Assembly (NCBI GenBank): GCA_964503595.1
Contig: CAZDAM010000054.1
Span: 1 to 23,747, forward strand
DNA from: CAZDAM01 sp964503595
GTDB taxonomy: Bacteria > Muiribacteriota > UBA6191
Direction: 5' to 3'
Length of the DNA stretch: 23,747 nt
The position numbers were made by a program, and so were the translations under genes. Shown piece by piece: positions 7,895-14,807 of the stretch. Position 1 is the first letter of the stretch, and the number at the start of each line of letters is the position of its first letter. The notes beneath the pieces are model-generated. The model had not been told where the DNA came from. It saw nothing but the letters and a program-made list of their open reading frames with translations, and searched no databases.

Positions 7895-9058
7895 CTACTT
7901 TCCTTTACGGCTGGCGACCAGGTCTTTAATCTTTTTCAGGGTGACTTCATTCTGAGGACTGTTGGGCACAAGCTCAATGCATTTTTCATAGGAAGCAATC
8001 GCATCATCAGTCATGGAGAGCTTAGCCTGGGATTCAGCCAGATTGTACCAGGCATTGGGATAGTCTTTGGCAACCCCGATTGACTTTCTGTAATGCTCCA
8101 CGGCCTCCCGATGCCTGCCGGTCGATGCATAAAGCCAACCGATATTGTTCCAGACAACCGGGTCCATCTCTGCCTGAGCCGCCATGGATTTCAACACAGA
8201 AATAGCCTTGTCAATGCGCTGGGTCTGCTGATACAGGGCCGCCAGATTGCTATAGGCATTCAGATATTTGGGATTGCCCTCAATGGCCTTCAGATAATGC
8301 TTTTCCGACTCCTCAACTTTTTTCTGGGAAGCATAAAGATAGGCCAGATTGTTATGGGCCGCGGAAAACTTCGGCTCAGCTTCCACCGCCTTGGAATAAG
8401 CCTCAATCGCCTTTCCAGGCTCTTTTCTACCCCCGTAAATCAGACCCAGATTATAATAAGCAAAGGCATAGCCGGGCTGGATCTTCAAAATCTCTTCCCA
8501 GGTAGCAATGGCCAGCTCTTCCTTACCAATCGCCAGATAAATCCTGGCCAGATTTTCCCTGGCCTTGAGGTTCTCTGCATCTACCGTCAAAGCTTTCTTC
8601 CAATACTCAATCGCCTCCGAAGTTCTTTCCAGGGTCGCCATGATAAAGCCCATGTTGATATAGGCATTGGCATACTTAGGATCGCTCTGAATGGCCTTCT
8701 GAATCATAGTCTGAGCTTCATCCAGAAGCCCCTTCTGAGAATAAAGAAAACCCAGGGAATCCATGGCTTTGACGTTCTTGGGTTCAAGCTCAAGCACCTT
8801 GTCCCAGTATTTTTCCGCCAGATCCGGACGATCCAGCAGAAAATAAGCTCCTCCCAGATCATACCAGGCATCCACGTATTCCGGGCTCATACGCACGGCC
8901 TCTTCCCATTCCTTGGCTGCCAGAGCAACACGCCCCCGGCGCATATAATAAAGGCCTTCCTGATAATTCTTCTCAGCTTCTGCCGAACCGGGACCGGCCA
9001 ATACCGTTCCCACAAGCCCCAGACAGGAAACCAGGAATGCAGTTTTCAAACCCCTCAT
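7895..9058 (-). CDS. Exported TPR-repeat protein
   Basis: The 387-aa product starts with a signal peptide (MRGLKTAFLVSCLGLVGTVLAG, likely cut near GSAEA), so it probably acts in the periplasm. The whole remainder is made of about ten canonical 34-residue TPRs with well-kept consensus positions (A-W-Y-D-L-G, A-Y-I-N-M-G, A-Y-Y-N-L-G, A-H-N-N-L-A, A-W-Y-N-L-A) and regular D/E-P turns (DPKYANAY, EPKFSAAH, NPKYLNAY). It is a scaffold with no enzymatic domain. A strong AGGAG lies 6-7 nt before ATG, and its ATG overlaps the accC stop (ATGA). Its partner cannot be deduced. The Cys in the signal peptide (VSC) is an imperfect lipobox, so lipidation is less likely. Confidence 0.85.
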   Translation of the reverse strand: MRGLKTAFLVSCLGLVGTVLAGPGSAEAEKNYQEGLYYMRRGRVALAAKEWEEAVRMSPEYVDAWYDLGGAYFLLDRPDLAEKYWDKVLELEPKNVKAMDSLGFLYSQKGLLDEAQTMIQKAIQSDPKYANAYINMGFIMATLERTSEAIEYWKKALTVDAENLKARENLARIYLAIGKEELAIATWEEILKIQPGYAFAYYNLGLIYGGRKEPGKAIEAYSKAVEAEPKFSAAHNNLAYLYASQKKVEESEKHYLKAIEGNPKYLNAYSNLAALYQQTQRIDKAISVLKSMAAQAEMDPVVWNNIGWLYASTGRHREAVEHYRKSIGVAKDYPNAWYNLAESQAKLSMTDDAIASYEKCIELVPNSPQNEVTLKKIKDLVASRKGK

Positions 9059-10425
9059 ACCTTTCTCCTTTTTGCCAGAACTTCAGTATCCAGAAATTTT
9101 GTCGAAAAGATCCCCTCGCGGAATCTTGGAGAGGACAAAACCTCCAGGTGCAAGGAGCGGGTGCTGTCCACGCCCTCAATGAATAGCTCCTGCAACGCCC
9201 TGCAGCCTTTTTCAAGAGCACTTTCCCGATCTTTGGCCCAGACTATCAGCTTGGCAATCATGGAATCGTAATGAGGCAGTACGGTATCTCCAGCCCCGAT
9301 AAAAGTATCGACCCGAACCCCAAGACCTCCTGGAAGAAAAAGCCCTTCGACTTTCCCTGGTGAGGGCATGAAATCATTTTCGGGATCCTCAGCATTGATA
9401 CGAAATTCCACAGAATGGCCTCTGGTATGGATATCTTCCTGGCGATAGCGCAGACGCTCTCCTTCCGCAATGCGGATCTGTTCTTCTACCAAATCGATCC
9501 CGGTGACCATTTCCGTTACAGGGTGTTCCACCTGCAAACGGGTATTCATCTCCATGAAGTAGAAATTTTCGTCCTTATCAACCAAAAATTCGACTGTACC
9601 GGCATTTTCGTAACCAATCGAGCGGGCTACATTCACCCCTGCATCGCAGATTCTCTGCCTCAGCTCTTCACTGATTCCAGGGGATGGAGCTTCTTCGATC
9701 AGCTTCTGGTTGCGCCGCTGAACCGAGCAGTTTCTCTCGCCAAGATGAATCACTGAGCCATGCTTATCAGCCAGGATCTGGACTTCAATATGGCGGGGTT
9801 CGACAACGAATTTCTCGATATAGAGATCTCCGTTGCCAAAAGCAGACAGGGCTTCGTTGGAAGCAACATCAAAGGAAGAGAGGAAATCTTCTTCACACTC
9901 AATCAGACGCATGCCCCGGCCTCCACCACCGGCGGTGGCCTTGACCATCACGGGAAAACCACATTCCCGGGCAATCTTCAGTCCTTCCCTGGGATCCTTG
10001 ATGACCCCTTCTGAACCAGGGACAGTCGGAATATTGTGTTTCATCATCCAGCGTCTGGCCTCGGACTTGTCACCCATCTTGGCGATAATCCCTGGAGAAG
10101 GCCCGATGAAGGCGATTTCGCAGGATTCAAGAATCTCGACAAAATCCGCTCTTTCCGAGAGAAAGCCATAACCAGGATGAACAGCGTCGGCCCCGGTAAT
10201 TTCCGCCGCCGCAATGATATTCTGAATATTGAGGTAACTGTCGCGTCCCATGGGAGGACCCACGCACACGGACTCATCCGCCATAGCCACATGGCGTGAA
10301 TCCTTGTCGGCCGTACTGTAAACCGCAACCGTCTGAATTCCCAGCTCCCGGCAGGTACGAATGACCCTCAGAGCAATTTCCCCCCGGTTGGCAATCAGGA
10401 TTTTCTTGAATTTTTTTGTGCTCAT
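9055..10425 (-). CDS. accC: Biotin carboxylase subunit (acetyl-CoA carboxylase type)
   Basis: The 456-aa protein matches stand-alone biotin carboxylase in length and sequence from end to end. It carries KILIANRGEIALRVIRT at the start, the ATP-grasp glycine loop GGGGRGM (166-172), RNCSVQRRNQKLIEEAP (231-247) and MEMNTRLQVEHPVTE (291-305), which holds metal- and bicarbonate-site residues. It uses ATP and bicarbonate to carboxylate biotin on a carrier protein. The start overlaps the AccB-like stop by ATGA; a GAGGA lies 9 nt upstream. Catalytic residues look intact, but the carrier encoded next door lacks the biotinyl lysine. No carboxyltransferase genes (accA/accD or acyl-CoA types) are in the window, so its true partner may be encoded elsewhere. 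Confidence 0.95.
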   Translation of the reverse strand: MSTKKFKKILIANRGEIALRVIRTCRELGIQTVAVYSTADKDSRHVAMADESVCVGPPMGRDSYLNIQNIIAAAEITGADAVHPGYGFLSERADFVEILESCEIAFIGPSPGIIAKMGDKSEARRWMMKHNIPTVPGSEGVIKDPREGLKIARECGFPVMVKATAGGGGRGMRLIECEEDFLSSFDVASNEALSAFGNGDLYIEKFVVEPRHIEVQILADKHGSVIHLGERNCSVQRRNQKLIEEAPSPGISEELRQRICDAGVNVARSIGYENAGTVEFLVDKDENFYFMEMNTRLQVEHPVTEMVTGIDLVEEQIRIAEGERLRYRQEDIHTRGHSVEFRINAEDPENDFMPSPGKVEGLFLPGGLGVRVDTFIGAGDTVLPHYDSMIAKLIVWAKDRESALEKGCRALQELFIEGVDSTRSLHLEVLSSPRFREGIFSTKFLDTEVLAKRRKV

Positions 10426-10799
10426 GCCAGAGAATCCTCCAGCTCGATCAGGACATCGCCAAACTGAACACCATCACCGGCCGCAACCAGAACAGCCTTG
10501 ACAACACCCGATCTCCGGGCCTTGATCTCATGCTGGATATTCATGGCTCGAATGCTTCCAAAAGGTGCTCCGGCCTCGACTCTGTCTCCAACTGCTACCC
10601 GTGGGGTGAACACTCCGACTCGCGGGGCCACCAGAACCGGAGCATCAGGAGTCACTTCCAGAGTCTCTTTCTGAGGAGTCGCACCCATCGAGCGAACGGC
10701 CCCAGAACGACGCAAGACAACCTTTTGAGAACCCGTTCCCACTTCGAGCCGATGGAATCGGGAACGAGCAAACTCCTGTACCAAATCTTCCAGTTCCAC
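10422..10799 (-). CDS. accB: AccB-like biotin/lipoyl-attachment protein lacking the biotinyl lysine
   Basis: The 125-aa protein has an AccB-like N-terminal segment (MELEDLVQEFARSRFHRLEV, then KVVLRRSG), a short linker instead of the usual long Ala/Pro one, and a C-terminal biotinyl-type barrel (about 52-122: VLVAPRVGVFTP, VGDRVEAGAPFGSIRAMN, GVVKAVLVAAGDGVQFGDVLIEL). The usual turn EAMKMMNEI reads RAMNIQHEI: the Lys that accepts biotin is Asn87 (codon AAT at 10541-10539) and the preceding Glu is Arg84. It therefore should not be biotinylated at the normal site. The start is GTG, with GAGG 5 nt upstream, 2 nt after the HIT stop. Gene position (directly before accC) supports the AccB identity. 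The symbol denotes homology, not demonstrated carrier activity. Confidence 0.8.
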   Translation of the reverse strand: MELEDLVQEFARSRFHRLEVGTGSQKVVLRRSGAVRSMGATPQKETLEVTPDAPVLVAPRVGVFTPRVAVGDRVEAGAPFGSIRAMNIQHEIKARRSGVVKAVLVAAGDGVQFGDVLIELEDSLA

Positions 10800-10801
10800 T
10801 T

Positions 10802-11320
10802 CTACCTCGCTTCCTGTGAGCTTTCCAAAGCTTCCAGGGCAAATGCCTCGATCATTCTTTCTCTGATACGGATTGGATCTTCCACAATAATTCTGGCACC
10901 ATTGATAACATCCATAAAACCCAGCTCCTTATGGTAACGCGGAACCACATGCAAATGCACATGGGGGATGCTGGCGCCACTGCAATCTCCCAGGTTGTAA
11001 CCCAGATTGAATCCCCGGGGACGATACATTCTTTTCAGAACCCGCATGGCCATTTTCTGAAGCTCAAAACATTCTAAAGACTCTTCCTGAGTAAAGTCCT
11101 CAATTGTCTCTGTATGACGAATCGGCACAATCATCAGATGGCCCGGATTGTATGGGTACAGATTCAGTGTCACAAAAAATCTGCTGCTTTCATAAACCAG
11201 AAGATTATCGACTCCAGGCTCACGGCGATGAGCTGCACACAGGATGCAGTCCACCTGAGGCCTTACGCCCTGAACATAACCCAACTTGCCGGGAACAAAA
11301 AGATTCTCCCGCTCTTTCAC
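10802..11320 (-). CDS. HIT-family nucleotide hydrolase/phosphorylase
   Basis: This 172-aa protein has the histidine triad HVHLHVVPR (H120, H122, H124), with H122 the expected nucleophile that takes the nucleotidyl group. It also has CILC (C25, C28), which with H69 and H120 could form the structural zinc site seen in many bacterial HIT proteins. The segment GYNLGDCSGASIPHVH and the following GFMDVINGARIIVEDP match the subgroup close to Ap4A hydrolases/phosphorylases. It probably cleaves a dinucleoside polyphosphate or nucleoside phosphoramidate; the substrate is not fixed by sequence. The start codon is GTG, overlapping the preceding TGA (GTGA), with AAGGA 8 nt upstream. Confidence 0.88.
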   Translation of the reverse strand: MKERENLFVPGKLGYVQGVRPQVDCILCAAHRREPGVDNLLVYESSRFFVTLNLYPYNPGHLMIVPIRHTETIEDFTQEESLECFELQKMAMRVLKRMYRPRGFNLGYNLGDCSGASIPHVHLHVVPRYHKELGFMDVINGARIIVEDPIRIRERMIEAFALEALESSQEAR

Positions 11321-12753
11321 GATTTTGATCCTTCAAGAGTACTGAGTTTTTCTTCAGCCTGCCTCCGCCAGGGATCCTGGGGAGAAAGACAGCTGGCAAC
11401 TTTCCTTAAAGCAATCCTGGCAGCCCCGGTCTCTCCTTCCAGAACAAGGATGTCAACATAACAGAAGGCAGCCTGATAATAAAACGGGTTAAGCTCCCAG
11501 GCTTCCTGATAGTGGACACGAGCCTGCTGTAATTCACCCTTTTGTTCGTAAAGTCCGCCCAGATGAAAGTGACCGTCCGGATAATGCGGAGCCAGCCGGA
11601 CCCCTTTTTTGAGCTCCTCAAAGGCTTCTTCTGTCCTTCCCTGAATCAGAAGCTCCCGCCCCATATGGATGTGCAGTGAACCATAATCCGGGCGAACCTT
11701 CATCAGTTTCAGAAGCTCCTGAGCTGCTTCCTCAAAATACCCTGCCCGCAGAAAGGCCAGTATATTGGAGGCCTGATCCGGTCTGAGCTCTTCATCATCC
11801 AGAAGAACGGAAAGGGTTTTTGCTGATTCTTCAAAACGGCCCAGTTCAAACAGAATCGAAGCACGATCGTAAAGCGCCTTATGAAACAGAGGGTTCTTCT
11901 GAAGTGCCTGCTCAAAGTATCTCAAAGCCAGATCATGGCGACCGGCCCTGCGGTTCAAGGAGCCTTTCTGCCATAAAACATCCGGATAACCCGGCTGGGA
12001 TTCGAGAGCCCTCAAGAGCTCATCCACGTCCTGAATCAGAGCTTTTTCCTCCGATTCAATCAATCTTAGCTGGCGCTCAAAGCGCGGATCTTCGGGTCGA
12101 AGCCCAATCGCCTTCTCAAAACACTCCCGCGCCATGCCCCAATCCGACAGATGAATCGCAGCCAGCCCCAGATGAGCTTCGATCGCCGCACTGGGCTTGG
12201 ACGCAAGTTCTTTGGCCCGGCGAAAGCAGAACAGGGCCGCTTCCGGATCTTCACAGGCCAGATGTGCTCGCCCCAGAAGCAGATGGGCTTTGGGCTGAAT
12301 CTTCTGGACTTCCGTCATGCGGGCAGCCATTTCACGCATTTTGAGAGGATTCTTAAGCTTTAAAAAGCCCTCTGCGGCCATCTGGAGGGCGCGGGGATCA
12401 CGGGGGCGATCCTTGAGGAGGAGATAAAGCTCAATCTCGGCTTCCTGCTCCTGTCCATCCATCAGGGCCCGCTGAAATTTCTTCCCGGCCTCAGCGACCG
12501 AATCAATTTCCACGGTATCCCCGTGAGACTGGACAAAGGATTTCTCCAGCGTTTCCAGATCCAGACGGGAACGGATTTTCTGCCGCTCCGCGACATTGAT
12601 ATGCATATCGATGGAAGGCCAGTCCGGCTTCAACCTTCTGACTGCCTCCCAGTGCATCAAAGCTTCCCGGAAAAGTCCTTCCCGGAAATGCTCAAGCCCC
12701 TGCCGAAACAGTTCTCTTACTTCCTGTTCTTGAACATCTGAGTTTTCTGCCAT
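11317..12753 (-). CDS. Cytoplasmic TPR-repeat protein
   Basis: A 478-aa protein with no signal peptide or transmembrane helix. TPR-like helix pairs run nearly end to end, for example GLEHFREGLFREALMHWEAV (about 19-38), AIEAHLGLAAIHLSDWGMAR, HDLALRYFEQALQKNPLFHK, TEEAFEELKKGVRLAPHYPD and GELQQARVHYQEAWELNPFY. An acidic, charged segment (about 60-105) breaks the array. It is likely a protein-protein scaffold, with no catalytic motif. It sits 6 nt after the 12760-14007 gene and overlaps the HIT start, so it is co-transcribed and coupled. No clear ribosome binding site precedes ATG 12753. Confidence 0.8.
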   Translation of the reverse strand: MAENSDVQEQEVRELFRQGLEHFREGLFREALMHWEAVRRLKPDWPSIDMHINVAERQKIRSRLDLETLEKSFVQSHGDTVEIDSVAEAGKKFQRALMDGQEQEAEIELYLLLKDRPRDPRALQMAAEGFLKLKNPLKMREMAARMTEVQKIQPKAHLLLGRAHLACEDPEAALFCFRRAKELASKPSAAIEAHLGLAAIHLSDWGMARECFEKAIGLRPEDPRFERQLRLIESEEKALIQDVDELLRALESQPGYPDVLWQKGSLNRRAGRHDLALRYFEQALQKNPLFHKALYDRASILFELGRFEESAKTLSVLLDDEELRPDQASNILAFLRAGYFEEAAQELLKLMKVRPDYGSLHIHMGRELLIQGRTEEAFEELKKGVRLAPHYPDGHFHLGGLYEQKGELQQARVHYQEAWELNPFYYQAAFCYVDILVLEGETGAARIALRKVASCLSPQDPWRRQAEEKLSTLEGSKS

Positions 12754-12759
12754 GTTGAT

Positions 12760-14007
12760 CTAGGTTTTACGCGGCTTTTTCTCTGCCGCCGGAAAAAGGA
12801 TATTGTTGAGAATCAAACGGTAACCCGGTGAATTGCGATGCAGACGCAGGTCTGTGGGAGGGTCTTCCACTGCATGGGAAAAATCCTCTGGATCATGACC
12901 CCCGTAAAAAGTGAAGAAGCCCTTGCCGAACTGCCCATGAATGTATTTGAAGACATCTCCATCCACCACTTTTCCCAGCTTGATCACGGATGGCTTCAGC
13001 ACAGCTCCGGCAAAAGCCGTGGTCTGGCCCAGAAACCCCCGGACCTGATTCACATGATTCTGGGTCAGCATACTGGGAACCGGATCAAACTTGGCGCTGA
13101 ATTCAAAAAGGGTAAAAGCTTCTTTCTCCTGCATCATGCGGTGTTCATATCTGGACACATCAATATCGGAAAATTCATATTCATTTGGATCTGAAATCAG
13201 CTGAAAATTTTCAAAGGCGAAGGTATGGGCAAAATCAAGCCGGTTCTGAAAAGCCGCATCCATGGGGGTACCGTCAATCCTGGCATCAATGATATCCACT
13301 CCCTTTGCGGCCAGGGCAATGTCCAGAGTGTCCGTGGCCGAACACATGGCAAACATGTACCCCCCCTTGGCAACATACTCCTGAATCAGGCGGGCCACTT
13401 CAAAAAACCAGGTCTGCACGGAGTCATACCCGTCCTCGGCTGCCATCTCGCGGAACATCTGAACTTTCTTGACGTACCAGGGTGCATCCTTGAATGAGCG
13501 CCAGAACTTGCCATACTGGCCACTGAAATCCTCGTGATGCAGGTGAAGCCAGTCATACTCAAAAACCTTACCGGCCAGAACTTCCCTGTTCCATATTTTG
13601 TCATAGGGAACCTTGGCATATTCCATCACCAGAGTTACCGCATCATCCCAGGGATCAGCATTTGGTGGAGTATAGACCCCGATTTTGGGTGCCTTCTTAA
13701 GAGGCATGACCGCCATATTGGAGTTTTCAATCTCCTCAATCATCCGGCCATGCTCAACATCACCGATAAAATGACTCTTGACCCCGTACAGAGCCGCCTG
13801 CAAGCTCAGTATCTCCGCAGCCGGCATCAGAAAAGAGCCCCCGCGATAGTTCAGAAGCCACTGGACCTCCAGCTTGTTTTCCAAGGCATAGTACACCAGT
13901 CCATAGGCCCTCAGATGATCTGTCTGGGCCTGGTCCATGGGTACAAAAAGCCTGCGCGACCAGGATGAACTCAGAAAAAGAAAGAAAATCAGGCAGATTC
14001 GAAGCAT
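12760..14007 (-). CDS. Exported protein of the family often labelled 'asparagine synthetase B', true function unknown
   Basis: The 415-aa product starts with a signal peptide (MLRICLIFFLFLSSSWS) followed by RLFVPMDQAQTDHLRAYGL. It resembles, from memory, a family common in Bacteroidota and usually annotated as asparagine synthetase B. Shared segments include WLLNYRGGSFLMP, PKIGVYTPP, WDDAVTLVMEYAKVPYD, YDWLHLHHEDFSGQYGKFW, GGYMFAMCSATDTLDIALA and the C-terminal FTFYGGHDPEDFSHAV and LHRNSPGYRLILNN. No Ntn glutaminase Cys2 or ATP-pyrophosphatase domain is present, so that label looks wrong. GGYMFAMCSATD recalls a class-I glutamine-amidotransferase-like/ThuA fold, with Cys and nearby HHED as possible active residues, but this is only inference. 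It probably acts in the periplasm. Its ATG lies inside xdhC, overlapping it by 19 bp. Confidence 0.7.
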   Translation of the reverse strand: MLRICLIFFLFLSSSWSRRLFVPMDQAQTDHLRAYGLVYYALENKLEVQWLLNYRGGSFLMPAAEILSLQAALYGVKSHFIGDVEHGRMIEEIENSNMAVMPLKKAPKIGVYTPPNADPWDDAVTLVMEYAKVPYDKIWNREVLAGKVFEYDWLHLHHEDFSGQYGKFWRSFKDAPWYVKKVQMFREMAAEDGYDSVQTWFFEVARLIQEYVAKGGYMFAMCSATDTLDIALAAKGVDIIDARIDGTPMDAAFQNRLDFAHTFAFENFQLISDPNEYEFSDIDVSRYEHRMMQEKEAFTLFEFSAKFDPVPSMLTQNHVNQVRGFLGQTTAFAGAVLKPSVIKLGKVVDGDVFKYIHGQFGKGFFTFYGGHDPEDFSHAVEDPPTDLRLHRNSPGYRLILNNILFPAAEKKPRKT

Positions 14008-14807
14008 TGGGCCCCTTCGGGTTCAGCCCGCATTTTATCACAGGAAACCTGATTCGCCCGAAGCCAGAGCGTACGGGCCAGTTCCAGGGAAAGGATGGCG
14101 GGATGTTTCAGACCTTCAAATTTTTCACCCACCGGGCAAAACAGATTCGAAGCCACCTCCCCAAGCCCCCTCTGTTCCAGTCGCTTATAAAATCTTCTGG
14201 CCTTGGTATGGGAACCAATCAGCCCCACCCAGGAAAACCCACGCCCAAGCAGAATTCTTACCAATTCAAAATCAAGGGCATGGGAATGGGTTACGATCAG
14301 GGGGATCGCAGCAGAGTCCAACTCTTCAGCCACTGTCTCGGGGCCTTCCAGAGTCCGGTTCACATTGCCCTGAGAAGGCATTTTGGGAAATTCCTCCGGG
14401 CGGGGATCCGTCCACAGAATCCTACAGGGAGTCGGCTCCAGGTTTTTTACCAGAGCCCTGCCAATATGACCGGCTCCAAATATGGCAAAAACCGGAACGG
14501 GCTGAATCCGGGGCTCAAAAAACAGGCTGACATGACCTCCGCAGCACTGTCCAAGACTGGCACCCAGAGAAAATTCCTTAAGCTCAGGCCTGGCTTTGTG
14601 GGGCTCGAGCAGAAAATCCCGGGCATAAAGCACGGCCTTATGCTCAAGATTGCCTCCTCCAATCGTCCCGTTCAGCTCATCGGATGTCACCAGAAGCCGG
14701 GCCCCCACTTCACGGGGGGCCGAACCTCTGACATTTACCACTGTAATCATGACAAAGGGAGTCCCGGCGTTCAGAAGCTCAAGGGATTTGGTCTCAAGCT
14801 CGAGCAT
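13989..14807 (-). CDS. xdhC: XdhC/CoxI-family molybdenum-cofactor maturation factor
   Basis: The 272-aa protein shows the family layout. An N-terminal XdhC/CoxI domain contains VRGSAPREVGARLLV (about 26-40), NGTIGGGNLEH (about 46-56) and SLGQCCGGHVSLFFEP (CCGG at 88-91). A Rossmann-like domain follows, with AIFGAGHIGRAL (GAGHIG at 111-116) and a C-terminal IGSHTKARRFYKRLEQRG. XdhC binds molybdenum cofactor, promotes its sulfuration and inserts it into xanthine dehydrogenase. Its start overlaps the end of xdhB by 14 bp, as expected for a dedicated maturation factor. Confidence 0.92.
   Translation of the reverse strand: MLELETKSLELLNAGTPFVMITVVNVRGSAPREVGARLLVTSDELNGTIGGGNLEHKAVLYARDFLLEPHKARPELKEFSLGASLGQCCGGHVSLFFEPRIQPVPVFAIFGAGHIGRALVKNLEPTPCRILWTDPRPEEFPKMPSQGNVNRTLEGPETVAEELDSAAIPLIVTHSHALDFELVRILLGRGFSWVGLIGSHTKARRFYKRLEQRGLGEVASNLFCPVGEKFEGLKHPAILSLELARTLWLRANQVSCDKMRAEPEGAQCFESA

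Noticed and set aside
8093..9271. 392-aa plus-strand ORF opposite the TPR gene and accC
   Set aside because: It is antisense to canonical TPRs and to accC, with low-information composition caused by the repeated codons.
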